This document shows, in pieces, positions 15,837 through 23,712 of a stretch of DNA of 35,322 bases; the stretch's first letter is position 1; every line of letters begins with the position of its first letter. Origin of the DNA: Streptomyces sp. CBMA29 (GTDB lineage Bacteria > Actinomycetota > Actinomycetes > Streptomycetales > Streptomycetaceae). The notes below the pieces were generated by a model. That model saw only the letters and a list, made by a program, of their open reading frames with translations. It ran no database searches and had not been told where the DNA came from. The DNA lies in assembly GCF_014596445.1 (NCBI RefSeq), contig NZ_MECL01000207.1:1-35322 (forward strand). Reading direction: 5' to 3'. The translations under genes and the position numbers were made by a program.

Positions 15837-16759
15837 CCGCGCAGCTCCTTGCCGGTCAGTTCCAGGAAGACGTCCTCCAGGGTGCGGCGCTCGACCGAGA
15901 GGCGGTCGGGGAGGACGCCGTGCTGGGCGCACCAGGAGGTGACGGTGGCCAGCAGTTGGGGATCGACCTTGCCCTCGATGCGGTAGGTGCCCGGGGTCAG
16001 TTCCGCGGCGGCGGTGTCGGCGGGCAGCGCGTTGAGCAGCGAGACCAGGTCGAGTCCGGGGCGTCCCGAGAAGCGCAGGGTGTTCTCCGCGCCGCCGCGG
16101 CACAGCTCGTCCGGGGTGCCGTGGGCGATGGCCCGGCCGCCGTCGATGATCACCACCTGGTCGGCCAACTGCTCGGCCTCGTCCATGAAATGGGTGGTGA
16201 GCACGATCGTGACGCCGTCCGCGCGCAGCTCCCGTACGAGATCCCAGGTCGCGTGCCTGGTCTGCGGGTCGAGACCGGCGGTGGGCTCGTCGAGGAAGAC
16301 CAGTTCGGGGCGGCCGACGACGGCCATGGCGAGCGCGAGGCGCTGCTGCTGGCCGCCGGACAGCCGGCGGTAGGCGGTGCGCCCGCAGGACTCCAGTCCG
16401 AGCCGTTCGATCAGCAGCGCGGGGTCGACGGGGTCGGCGTGCAGGGTCGCGGTGTGCCGCAGCATCTCCTCGGCGCGCGCGCCGGGGTACACACCGCCGG
16501 ACTGGAGCATCACGCCGATCCGGGGCCGCAGCTGCGCGCCGCGCGCGGCCGGGTCGAGGCCGAGGACCCGTACGGTGCCGCCGTCCGGCCGCCGGTAGCC
16601 CTCGCAGACCTCGACGGTGGTGGTCTTGCCCGCGCCGTTGGGGCCGAGCACCGCTGTGACGCCGCCGCGGGCCACGGTCAGGTCGAGGCCGTCCACCGCG
16701 GTCCTGGTCCCGTACCGTTTGACCAGACCGGTCACCTCGACCGCGGGCTCGTTTCGCAT
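15833..16759 (-). CDS. ABC transporter ATP-binding protein, DrrA-like
   Basis: A 308-residue ATPase. Walker A is GPNGAGKTTT (about 39-48), the signature is RLSGGQQQRLA (about 133), Walker B is LVFLDEPTAGLDP (about 154), and the switch His is in TTHFMDEAEQLADQ. The C-terminal extension of about 80 residues ends in RTLEDVFLELTGKELRG, the DrrA-type regulatory tail. It powers the permease encoded directly downstream. The ATG at 16759 has TAGACT 6 nt upstream, so the message may be leaderless. It is divergent from sufR but has no evident tie to Fe-S assembly. Confidence 0.93.
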   Translation of the reverse strand: MRNEPAVEVTGLVKRYGTRTAVDGLDLTVARGGVTAVLGPNGAGKTTTVEVCEGYRRPDGGTVRVLGLDPAARGAQLRPRIGVMLQSGGVYPGARAEEMLRHTATLHADPVDPALLIERLGLESCGRTAYRRLSGGQQQRLALAMAVVGRPELVFLDEPTAGLDPQTRHATWDLVRELRADGVTIVLTTHFMDEAEQLADQVVIIDGGRAIAHGTPDELCRGGAENTLRFSGRPGLDLVSLLNALPADTAAAELTPGTYRIEGKVDPQLLATVTSWCAQHGVLPDRLSVERRTLEDVFLELTGKELRG

Positions 16760-16765
16760 GCTGTG

Positions 16766-16771
16766 AGTCTA
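16766..16771 (-). promoter_or_regulatory. Candidate leaderless -10 box of the ABC exporter operon
   Basis: TAGACT on the minus strand with 6 nt to the ATG at 16759. No ribosome site is seen between them. Confidence 0.45.
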
Positions 16772-16826
16772 GGGACGGCGGAGGACCGGCCGTGCCCGGG
16801 TCCTCGGAAACCGCCCCGGCCCCCGC

Positions 16827-16850
16827 GCGTACCGGCTCGCGTACCGGCTC
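16827..16850. repeat. 12-nt perfect tandem repeat upstream of the suf operon
   Basis: GCGTACCGGCTC occurs at 16827-16838 and again directly at 16839-16850. It lies just left of the iron-box-like palindrome. It has no known meaning. Confidence 0.7.
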
Positions 16851-16853
16851 TAG

Positions 16854-16867
16854 TTAGGTAACCCTAA
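16854..16867. promoter_or_regulatory. Iron-box-like palindrome upstream of sufR
   Basis: TTAGG (16854-16858), TAAC, CCTAA (16863-16867). The arms are those of DtxR/IdeR/DmdR operators (TTAGG...CCTAA), but the element is 14 rather than 19 bases, so the fit is partial. It stands about 36 nt before the -35 box of sufR and on the upstream side of the divergent ABC operon. Confidence 0.4.
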
Positions 16868-16902
16868 GTGATGCAGCACACCGCGCCCGCGACCTGAGCG
16901 GC

Positions 16903-16939
16903 TTGCCTGCCCCTGAGGAATTACGCAACAATGGTGTTG
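16903..16939 (+). promoter_or_regulatory. sufR promoter with overlapping SufR operator
   Basis: TTGCCT (16903-16908) and AACAAT (16927-16932) are 18 nt apart. The -10 is 6 nt from the GTG at 16939, so the message should be leaderless. CAAC-N6-GTTG spans 16926-16939, covering the -10 and the start point. From memory, S. avermitilis SufR binds a CAAC-N6-GTTG palindrome at this operon. This layout implies self-repression of the whole suf operon. Confidence 0.75.
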
Positions 16940-17733
16940 TGGAATACGGGACCAGTGCTGCCCGGAGGGCGGCGGAGGAGCAGACGACCGGGGAGCGGCG
17001 CACCCGCAACCGGGTCGCCCGGTCCATCCTGGACCACGGACCCTCCACCGCGGCCGACCTGGCGGAACGGCTCGGTCTCACGCAGGCCGCCGTCCGCCGC
17101 CACCTGGACGCACTGCACGCGGACAACGTCGTGGAGCCGCGTGACCAGCGGGTCTACGGCCACCGTGGCCGCGGCAGGCCCGCCAAGGTCTTCGCGCTCA
17201 CCGACTGTGGTCGCGACGCGTTCGACCAGGCGTACGACCAGCTCGCCGCCGACGCCCTGCACTGGATCGCCAGGTCCGCGGGCGGCGGCGAGAGCGGCGA
17301 GGCCGCGGTGTCGGCCTTCGCCCGCGCCCGGGTGGCCGACCAGGCCGAGCGGTACCGCCCCATCGTGGAGGCGGCGGCACCCGAGGACCGCGCCCGCGCG
17401 CTGGCCCAGGCGCTGTCCGCGGACGGGTACGCTGCTACGGCTCGAAGCGCCCCCGGCCCCGCCGGGGAGCAGCTTTGCCAGCACCACTGCCCGGTGGCCC
17501 ACACCGCCGAGCAGTTCCCGCAGCTCTGCGAGGCGGAGGCCGAGGTCTTCTCCCGCCTGCTCGGGACACATGTCCAGCGGCTGGCCACCATCGCCCACGG
17601 CGATGGGGTGTGCACCACGTTCATCCCGCAGGTCGGCCACCCGAGCGCGAGCCCGCGCGAAACAGCACCACCCCAGAACTCATCCGAAGATCCCACAGCA
17701 TCTGCCAGCACGTCCGGGAGGAACCCCGCATGA
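16939..17733 (+). CDS. sufR: SufR-type Fe-S sensing repressor of the suf operon
   Basis: A 264-residue regulator. A winged-helix domain (ArsR-like) is seen at about 25-90: the helix-turn-helix is STAADLAERLGLTQAAVRRHLDAL and the wing is VYGHRGRGRPAKVFALTD. The C-terminal half carries Cys180, Cys184, Cys197 and Cys225, with CQHHCPVAH followed by FPQLCEAE, the pattern of SufR proteins that hold an Fe-S cluster. The clustered form is expected to repress suf and loss of the cluster to release it. The start is GTG at 16939; TTG at 16903 is rejected because it forms the -35 box. The stop overlaps the sufB ATG by 4 nt. The last 40 residues are polar and probably disordered. Confidence 0.92.
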   Translation: MEYGTSAARRAAEEQTTGERRTRNRVARSILDHGPSTAADLAERLGLTQAAVRRHLDALHADNVVEPRDQRVYGHRGRGRPAKVFALTDCGRDAFDQAYDQLAADALHWIARSAGGGESGEAAVSAFARARVADQAERYRPIVEAAAPEDRARALAQALSADGYAATARSAPGPAGEQLCQHHCPVAHTAEQFPQLCEAEAEVFSRLLGTHVQRLATIAHGDGVCTTFIPQVGHPSASPRETAPPQNSSEDPTASASTSGRNPA

Positions 17734-19151
17734 CTGCTCCCACGGAGACCACTCACCCGGAGCTCGAGGGCATCGGCACGTACGAGTACGGCTGGGCCGA
17801 CTCGGACGTGGCCGGCGCCGCGGCCAAGCGCGGCCTGTCCGAGGCCGTCGTCCGTGACATCTCGCAGAAGAAGTCCGAGCCCGAGTGGATGCTGAAGATG
17901 CGGCTGAAGGGCCTCAAGCTCTTCGGCAAGAAGCCCATGCCGACCTGGGGCTCGGATCTGTCGGGCATCGACTTCGACAACATCAAGTACTTCGTGCGGT
18001 CCACGGAGAAGCAGGCGGAGTCCTGGGAGGACCTGCCCGAGGACATCAAGAACACCTACGACAAGCTCGGCATCCCCGAGGCCGAGAAGCAGCGGCTGGT
18101 CGCCGGTGTCGCCGCGCAGTACGAGTCCGAGGTCGTCTACCACCAGATCCGTGAGGACCTGGAGGAGCAGGGCGTCATCTTCCTCGACACCGACACCGCG
18201 CTCAAGCAGCACCCGGAGCTGTTCCAGGAGTACTACGGCACGGTCATCCCGGCGGGCGACAACAAGTTCGCCTCGCTGAACACCGCGGTGTGGTCCGGCG
18301 GCTCCTTCATCTACGTGCCGAAGGGCGTGCACGTCGACATCCCGCTCCAGGCGTACTTCCGGATCAACACCGAGAACATGGGCCAGTTCGAGCGGACGCT
18401 GATCATCGTCGACGAGGACGCGTACGTCCACTACGTCGAGGGCTGCACCGCGCCGATCTACAAGTCGGACTCGCTGCACTCCGCGGTCGTCGAGATCATC
18501 GTGAAGAAGGGTGGCCGCTGCCGTTACACGACCATCCAGAACTGGTCGAACAACGTCTACAACCTGGTCACCAAGCGCGCGGTCGCCTACGAGGGCGCCA
18601 CGATGGAGTGGGTCGACGGCAACATCGGCTCCAAGGTGACCATGAAGTACCCGGCCGTCTACCTGATGGGCGAGCACGCCAAGGGCGAGACGCTGTCGAT
18701 CGCCTTCGCGGGCGAGGGCCAGCACCAGGACGCGGGCGCGAAGATGGTGCACATGGCGCCGAACACGTCGTCCAACATCGTCTCCAAGTCGGTGGCCCGC
18801 GGCGGCGGCCGTACGTCCTACCGCGGTCTGATCGAGATCGGCGAGGGCTCGTCGGGCGCCAAGTCCAACGTGCTGTGCGACGCGCTGCTGATCGACACCG
18901 TCTCGCGGTCCGACACGTACCCGTACGTCGACGTCCGCGAGGACGACGTGTCCATGGGTCACGAGGCGACCGTCTCCAAGGTCTCCGACGACCAGCTCTT
19001 CTACCTGATGAGCCGCGGCATGACCGAGTTCGAGGCCATGGCGATGATCGTGCGCGGCTTCGTCGAGCCGATCGCCAAGGAACTCCCCATGGAGTACGCC
19101 CTGGAGCTGAACCGGCTGATCGAGCTCCAGATGGAAGGCTCGGTCGGCTGA
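17730..19151 (+). CDS. sufB: Fe-S cluster scaffold protein SufB
   Basis: A 473-residue cytoplasmic subunit of the SufBC2D scaffold on which clusters are built. The N-terminal YEYGWADSDVAG and KKSEPEWMLKMRLKGLK blocks, the VHYVEGCTAPIYKSDSLHSAVVEI strand region with the conserved Cys of EGCTAP, and the late SDDQLFYLMSRGMTEFEAMAMIVRGFVEP block are all standard. GGGAGG about 8 nt before the ATG supports the start, and the ATGA overlap couples it to sufR. A longer in-frame reading reaches back through sufR and is a shadow. Codon use is even and there is no intein, which some mycobacterial SufB proteins contain. Confidence 0.97.
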   Translation: MTAPTETTHPELEGIGTYEYGWADSDVAGAAAKRGLSEAVVRDISQKKSEPEWMLKMRLKGLKLFGKKPMPTWGSDLSGIDFDNIKYFVRSTEKQAESWEDLPEDIKNTYDKLGIPEAEKQRLVAGVAAQYESEVVYHQIREDLEEQGVIFLDTDTALKQHPELFQEYYGTVIPAGDNKFASLNTAVWSGGSFIYVPKGVHVDIPLQAYFRINTENMGQFERTLIIVDEDAYVHYVEGCTAPIYKSDSLHSAVVEIIVKKGGRCRYTTIQNWSNNVYNLVTKRAVAYEGATMEWVDGNIGSKVTMKYPAVYLMGEHAKGETLSIAFAGEGQHQDAGAKMVHMAPNTSSNIVSKSVARGGGRTSYRGLIEIGEGSSGAKSNVLCDALLIDTVSRSDTYPYVDVREDDVSMGHEATVSKVSDDQLFYLMSRGMTEFEAMAMIVRGFVEPIAKELPMEYALELNRLIELQMEGSVG

Positions 19152-19220
19152 CCGCCCGGCTTCCCGTCCACCATCCCCCGGCCGAACACAATAAGGCAGA
19201 AAGCGAGCACCAGCACAGCC

Positions 19221-20387
19221 ATGGCTGACAACACCCCTGCGGGCAGCACCACGGACGGTGCCATCACGGTGGGCCATCCCGCCGACGCCCGGGTCAGCGC
19301 GGCCCCGTCGTACGACGTGGCCGACTTCCCGGTGCCGCACGGCCGCGAGGAGGAGTGGCGCTTCACTCCGCTGGAGCGGCTGCGCGGCCTGCACGACGGC
19401 ACGGCCGAGGCCACCGGCGCCCTCCGGGTCGAGGTGACCGCGCCCGAGGGCGTCACCGTGGAGACCGTGGACCGCACCGACGCCCGCGTCGGCAAGGCGG
19501 GCAAGCCCGCCGACCGCGTCACCGCGCAGGCGTTCAGCGCCTTCGAGAAGGCATCGGTCGTCTCGATCCCCAAGGACACCGTCCTCACCGAGCCGGTCCG
19601 GATCGCCGTCCACGGCGAGGGCGGCACGGTCTACGGCCACCAGGTGATCGAGGTCGGCGCCTTCGCCGAAGCCGTGGTCGTCATCGACCACACCGGTGAC
19701 GGCACCTTCGCGGCCAACGTCGAGGTCCTGGTCGGCGACGGCGCCAAGGTCACCGTCGTCTCGGTCCAGGACTGGGACGACACCGCCGTGCACGTCGCCC
19801 AGCACACCGCGCTGGTCGGCCGCGACGCCACCTACAAGTCGGTCGTGGTCACCTTCGGCGGCGACCTGGTCCGGCTGCACCCGCGGGTGATCTACGGCGC
19901 CCCCGGCGGCGAGGCCGAGCTGTTCGGCCTGTACTTCACCGACGAGGGCCAGCACCAGGAGCACCGGCTCTTCATCGACCACGACACGCCGCACTGCCGC
20001 AGCAACGTGACGTACAAGGGCGCGCTCCAGGGGCAGGACGCGCACGCGGTGTGGATCGGCGACGTGCTCATCAGGGCGGAGGCCGAGGGCACCGACACCT
20101 ACGAGCTCAACCGCAACCTGGTGCTCACCGACGGCGCGCGGGTCGACTCGGTCCCCAACCTGGAGATCGAGACCGGCGAGATCGTCGGCGCCGGCCACGC
20201 CTCGGCGACCGGCCGCTTCGACGACGAGCAGCTCTTCTACCTCCAGTCCCGCGGCATCCGCTCCGACGAGGCCCGCCGCCTGGTCGTCCGCGGCTTCTTC
20301 GGCGAACTGGTCCAGCAGATCGGACTCGCCGACCTCGAAGAGCGGCTGATGACGAAGATCGACGCCGAGCTGGAGGCGTCCGTCTGA
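19221..20387 (+). CDS. sufD: Fe-S cluster scaffold protein SufD
   Basis: A 388-residue partner of SufB in the SufBC2D complex. The acidic, variable N-terminus leads to EEEWRFTPLERLRGL. A beta-helix core follows, with VVVIDHTGDGTFAANVEVLVGDGAKVTVVSVQ, and the C-terminal SATGRFDDEQLFYLQSRGIRSDEARRLVVRGFF block shared with SufB. The usual SufD-side His is likely the one in the DHDTPHCRSNVTYKGAL region. The ATG at 19221 follows sufB by 69 nt with only a weak ribosome site. The stop shares a base with the next start (TGATG). Confidence 0.96.
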   Translation: MADNTPAGSTTDGAITVGHPADARVSAAPSYDVADFPVPHGREEEWRFTPLERLRGLHDGTAEATGALRVEVTAPEGVTVETVDRTDARVGKAGKPADRVTAQAFSAFEKASVVSIPKDTVLTEPVRIAVHGEGGTVYGHQVIEVGAFAEAVVVIDHTGDGTFAANVEVLVGDGAKVTVVSVQDWDDTAVHVAQHTALVGRDATYKSVVVTFGGDLVRLHPRVIYGAPGGEAELFGLYFTDEGQHQEHRLFIDHDTPHCRSNVTYKGALQGQDAHAVWIGDVLIRAEAEGTDTYELNRNLVLTDGARVDSVPNLEIETGEIVGAGHASATGRFDDEQLFYLQSRGIRSDEARRLVVRGFFGELVQQIGLADLEERLMTKIDAELEASV

Positions 20388-20725
20388 TGAGCGTCGAGAA
20401 CGGCACGGTCGGATTCGTCCGCGCCTGCGCCGCCAGCGAGCTGGAGGAGGACACCCCGCGCCGGGTCGAGCTGGACGGCGTCCCGGTGTCCGTGGTCCGC
20501 ACCGCGGGCGAGGTGTTCGCCATCAACGACATCTGCTCGCACGCGAACGTCTCGCTCTCCGAGGGCGAGGTCGAGGACTGCCAGATCGAATGCTGGCTGC
20601 ACGGTTCCAGTTTCGACCTGCGCACCGGCAAGCCGTCCGGGCTGCCCGCCACGCGGCCGGTCCCCGTATACCCCGTAAAGATCGTTGGGGACGACGTGCT
20701 CGTCTCCGTCACCCAGGAGTCCTGA
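20387..20725 (+). CDS. Rieske-type [2Fe-2S] ferredoxin of the suf operon
   Basis: A 112-residue protein with one Rieske domain. The cluster ligands are Cys50 and His52 (CSHANVSL) and Cys69 and His72 (CWLHGSSFDLRTG). It resembles the ferredoxin parts of non-haem oxygenases, but no oxygenase is nearby. In actinobacteria a copy between sufD and sufC is common, so a role in electron supply or cluster transfer during assembly is likely; direct proof is unknown to me. The ATG at 20387 shares its A with the sufD stop, implying coupling, and the sufC ATG begins 7 nt after its stop. Confidence 0.9.
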   Translation: MSVENGTVGFVRACAASELEEDTPRRVELDGVPVSVVRTAGEVFAINDICSHANVSLSEGEVEDCQIECWLHGSSFDLRTGKPSGLPATRPVPVYPVKIVGDDVLVSVTQES

Positions 20726-20732
20726 GGCACCC

Positions 20733-21527
20733 ATGGCAACGCTTGAAATCACCGACCTGCACGTCACCGTCGATGCTGAGAACGGCCCCCGCGAGATCCT
20801 GCGCGGCGTCGACCTGACCGTGAAGCAGGGTGAGACCCACGCCATCATGGGCCCCAACGGCTCCGGCAAGTCCACCCTGGCGTACTCGCTCGCGGGCCAC
20901 CCCAAGTACACGATCACCGGCGGCACCGTCACCCTCGACGGTGAGGACGTGCTGGCGATGACCGTGGACGAGCGGGCCCGCGCCGGTCTCTTCCTCGCCA
21001 TGCAGTACCCGGTCGAGGTCCCCGGCGTCTCCGTCTCCAACTTCCTGCGCACCTCGGCCACCGCGATCCGCGGCGAGGCGCCCAAGCTGCGTACCTGGGT
21101 GAAGGAGGTCCGCGAGACGATGGAACGCCTCTCGATGGACCCCGCCTTCGCCGAGCGCAATGTCAACGAGGGCTTCTCCGGCGGCGAGAAGAAGCGCCAC
21201 GAGATCCTTCAGCTCGAACTGCTCAAGCCGAAGATCGCGATCCTCGACGAGACCGACTCCGGCCTCGACGTCGACGCGCTGCGGGTCGTCTCCGAGGGCG
21301 TCAACCGGGTCCGCGAGGGCGGCGAGGTCGGCACCCTGCTGATCACCCACTACACGCGCATCCTGCGCTACATCAAGCCCGACTTCGTGCATGTCTTCGC
21401 GCAGGGCCGGATCGCCGAGTCCGGCGGCGCCGAGCTGGCGGACAAGCTGGAGGAAGAGGGCTACGAGTCCTACGTGAAGGGCGGCCCCGTGAGCAGCGGA
21501 GCGAACTCCGAGGGGGACGCCGCGTGA
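20733..21527 (+). CDS. sufC: Fe-S assembly ATPase SufC
   Basis: A 264-residue ABC-type ATPase that binds SufB and SufD and drives their rearrangement during cluster building. Walker A is GPNGSGKST (about 45), the signature is FSGGEKKRHEI (about 149), Walker B is IAILDETDSGLDVDAL (about 170), and the switch region is LLITHYTRIL. The FLAMQYPVEVPGVSVSNFLR Q-loop block is diagnostic of SufC rather than transporters. The ATG at 20733 lies 7 nt after the ferredoxin stop. The stop overlaps the sufS GTG by 4 nt. Confidence 0.97.
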   Translation: MATLEITDLHVTVDAENGPREILRGVDLTVKQGETHAIMGPNGSGKSTLAYSLAGHPKYTITGGTVTLDGEDVLAMTVDERARAGLFLAMQYPVEVPGVSVSNFLRTSATAIRGEAPKLRTWVKEVRETMERLSMDPAFAERNVNEGFSGGEKKRHEILQLELLKPKIAILDETDSGLDVDALRVVSEGVNRVREGGEVGTLLITHYTRILRYIKPDFVHVFAQGRIAESGGAELADKLEEEGYESYVKGGPVSSGANSEGDAA

Positions 21528-22801
21528 CAGTCCCCTCGTCCGTCGGCCGGGTGCTGCCGGGCCTCCTGGACACCGAAGCGATCCGCAAGGACTTCCCCGT
21601 CCTGGACCGTCTGGTCCACGACGGCAAGAAACTCGTGTACCTGGACAACGCGGCGACCTCGCAGAAGCCGCGCCAGGTGCTCGACGCGCTGAACGAGTAC
21701 TACGAGCGGCACAACGCCAATGTGCACCGCGGCGTCCACGTGCTCGCCGAGGAGGCCACCGCGCTGTACGAGGGCGCGCGCGACAAGATCGCCGCCTTCA
21801 TCAACGCGCCCAGCCGCGACGAGGTGATCTTCACCAAGAACGCCTCCGAGTCGCTGAACCTCGTGGCCAACATGCTCGGCTGGGCCGACGAGCCGTACCG
21901 CGTCGACAGCGACACCGAGATCGTCATCACCGAGATGGAGCACCACTCCAACATCGTGCCGTGGCAGCTGCTCTCGCAGCGCACCGGCGCGAAGCTGAAG
22001 TGGTTCGGGCTGACCGACGACGGCAGGCTCGACCTGTCGGACATCGAGCAGGTCATCACCGAGAAGACGAAGATCGTCTCCTTCGTGCTGGTCTCCAACA
22101 TCCTGGGCACCGTCAACCCGGTCGAGGCCATCGTGCGCCGCGCCCAGGACGTCGGCGCCCTGGTGCTGATCGACGCCTCGCAGGCCGCGCCGCACATGGT
22201 GCTCGACGTGCAGGCGCTCGGCGCGGACTTCGTGGCCTTCACCGGCCACAAGATGCTCGGCCCGACCGGCATCGGCGTCCTGTGGGGCCGCCAGGAGCTG
22301 CTTGAGGACCTGCCGCCCTTCCTCGGCGGCGGCGAGATGATCGAGACCGTCTCGATGCACTCCTCGACGTACGCCCCCGCGCCGCACAAATTCGAGGCCG
22401 GTACGCCCCCGATCGCCCAGGCCGTCGGCCTCGGCGCGGCCGTGGACTACCTGACCGCGATCGGCATGGACAAGATCGCCGCGCATGAGCACGCGCTGAC
22501 CGACTACGCGGTGGGCCGCCTGCTGGAGGTTCCCGACCTGCGGATCATCGGCCCCACCACGGCCGAGGACCGCGGCGCCGCGATCTCCTTCACGCTCGGC
22601 GACATCCATCCGCACGACGTCGGCCAGGTGCTCGACGAACAGGGCATCGCCGTACGCGTCGGCCACCACTGCGCGCGGCCGGTCTGTCTGCGGTACGGAA
22701 TTCCCGCGACCACGCGGGCGTCGTTCTATCTGTACTCCACCCCGGCCGAGGTCGACACCCTGGTCGAGGGTCTTGAGCAGGTACGGAACTTCTTCGGGTG
22801 A
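21524..22801 (+). CDS. sufS: Cysteine desulfurase SufS
   Basis: A 425-residue pyridoxal-phosphate enzyme (class V aminotransferase fold) that takes sulfur from cysteine, giving alanine and an enzyme persulfide. YLDNAATSQKPRQVLDAL opens the domain. TEMEHHSNIVPWQLL holds the His that stacks on the cofactor. Lys243 in TGHKMLGPTG is the Schiff-base lysine, and Cys383 in VGHHCARP is the persulfide cysteine. These mark group II (SufS) rather than IscS. The start is GTG at 21524 within a GTGA overlap with sufC. Sulfur passes to SufU, encoded 10 nt downstream. Confidence 0.97.
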   Translation: MTVPSSVGRVLPGLLDTEAIRKDFPVLDRLVHDGKKLVYLDNAATSQKPRQVLDALNEYYERHNANVHRGVHVLAEEATALYEGARDKIAAFINAPSRDEVIFTKNASESLNLVANMLGWADEPYRVDSDTEIVITEMEHHSNIVPWQLLSQRTGAKLKWFGLTDDGRLDLSDIEQVITEKTKIVSFVLVSNILGTVNPVEAIVRRAQDVGALVLIDASQAAPHMVLDVQALGADFVAFTGHKMLGPTGIGVLWGRQELLEDLPPFLGGGEMIETVSMHSSTYAPAPHKFEAGTPPIAQAVGLGAAVDYLTAIGMDKIAAHEHALTDYAVGRLLEVPDLRIIGPTTAEDRGAAISFTLGDIHPHDVGQVLDEQGIAVRVGHHCARPVCLRYGIPATTRASFYLYSTPAEVDTLVEGLEQVRNFFG

Positions 22802-22811
22802 TGGTGGTGTT

Positions 22812-23294
22812 GTGAAGCTCGACTCGATGTACCAGGAAGTGATCCTGGACCACTACAAGCACCCCCACGGGCGCGGCCTGCGGGACGGCCAGGCGGAGGT
22901 GCACCACGTCAATCCCACCTGCGGGGACGAGATCACCCTGCGGGTGCGGATGGACGGCGCCGTCATCGGCGACATCTCGTACGAGGGCCAGGGCTGCTCG
23001 ATCAGCCAGGCCAGCGCGTCGGTGCTGAACGAGTTGCTGGTCGGCAAGGACGTGGCCCAGGCGCGGAAGATCCAGGAGACCTTCCTGGAGCTGATGCAGT
23101 CCAAGGGTCAGGTCGAGCCGGACGACGCGATGGAGGAAGTGCTGGAGGACGCGGTCGCGTTCGCCGGTGTCTCGAAGTACCCGGCGCGTGTGAAGTGCGC
23201 GCTGCTGAGCTGGATGGCGTGGAAGGACGCGACGGCGCAAGCGCTGGCCGACGGTCCCGAAGCCTCGGAAGCTTCCGAAGGGAAGACCTCATGA
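22812..23294 (+). CDS. sufU: Zinc-dependent sulfurtransferase SufU
   Basis: A 160-residue protein of the SufU/IscU family. The conserved ligands are Cys37 and Asp39 (PTCGDE), Cys62 (GQGCSISQAS) and Cys129 (RVKCALLSW). The long stretch between the last two is the insertion that distinguishes SufU from IscU. In Gram-positive bacteria SufU accepts persulfide sulfur from SufS using a bound zinc. I chose GTG at 22812 since the domain begins KLDSMYQEVILDHY at once; upstream in-frame codons lie inside sufS. The ribosome site is weak. The tail after residue 135 is short and acidic. The stop overlaps the next gene by 4 nt. Confidence 0.95.
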   Translation: MKLDSMYQEVILDHYKHPHGRGLRDGQAEVHHVNPTCGDEITLRVRMDGAVIGDISYEGQGCSISQASASVLNELLVGKDVAQARKIQETFLELMQSKGQVEPDDAMEEVLEDAVAFAGVSKYPARVKCALLSWMAWKDATAQALADGPEASEASEGKTS

Positions 23295-23632
23295 GCCCCG
23301 TACCGAACGGCCTGAGCACCACTCCGGCCTCAGAAGAAGAGATCCGCGAGGCCCTCTACGACGTCGTCGACCCCGAACTCGGCATCGACGTCGTCAACCT
23401 CGGCCTCATCTACGGCATCCACGTCGACGACTCCAACGTCGCCACCCTCGACATGACCCTCACCTCCGCGGCCTGCCCCCTCACCGACGTCATCGAGGAA
23501 CAGGCCGTCTCCGCCACCGAGGGCATCGTCAACGACCTCAAGATCAACTGGGTCTGGATGCCCCCGTGGGGCCCTGACAAGATCACCGACGACGGCCGCG
23601 ACCAGCTCCGCGCCCTGGGCTTCAACGTCTGA
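23291..23632 (+). CDS. SufT-like MIP18/DUF59 metal-sulfur cluster assembly factor
   Basis: A 113-residue protein of the MIP18 (DUF59) family. The blocks are EEEIREALYDVVDPELGIDVVNLGLIYG and LTSAACPLTDVIEEQ, which carries the conserved Cys of the family; the C-terminus has the VWMPPWGPDKIT loop. Family members (SufT, and the eukaryotic CIA2 relatives) help load Fe-S clusters on target proteins. The ATG at 23291 overlaps the sufU stop by 4 nt (ATGA). It is last in the operon, followed by a strong hairpin. The name sufT is used for such genes, but the actinobacterial form is short and I leave the symbol empty. Confidence 0.92.
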   Translation: MSPVPNGLSTTPASEEEIREALYDVVDPELGIDVVNLGLIYGIHVDDSNVATLDMTLTSAACPLTDVIEEQAVSATEGIVNDLKINWVWMPPWGPDKITDDGRDQLRALGFNV

Positions 23633-23654
23633 CATCGTCAGCCCCCCTCCGCCA

Positions 23655-23701
23655 CGGCATCGGGCGGCCACCGCGTCTCACGCGGTGGCCGCCCGATGCC
23701 G
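23655..23701. terminator. Terminator of the suf operon
   Basis: A perfect 21-bp stem: 23655-23675 pairs with 23681-23701 around the loop TCTCA. It begins 22 nt after the last suf stop. There is no U-run, as is usual in high-GC actinomycetes. It also insulates the next promoter, whose -35 starts 12 nt beyond. Confidence 0.9.
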
Positions 23702-23712
23702 CGTCCGGGGCG

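Noticed and set aside
16827..16850. The 12-nt tandem repeat as an insertion-sequence target duplication
   Set aside because: The copies adjoin with nothing between them and there is no element nearby.
16903..16938. TTG at 16903 as the start of sufR
   Set aside because: It forms a -35 box (TTGCCT) at proper spacing to AACAAT, and the GTG at 16939 fits a leaderless message.
17154..20198. A 1014-codon open frame on the minus strand across sufB and sufD
   Set aside because: It is antisense to well-recognised suf genes, has no family resemblance, and arises from the strong third-position GC bias of the real genes.
22801..22814. ATG at 22801 as the sufU start
   Set aside because: It is in another frame and meets TGA within five codons; GTG at 22812 leads directly into the SufU domain.
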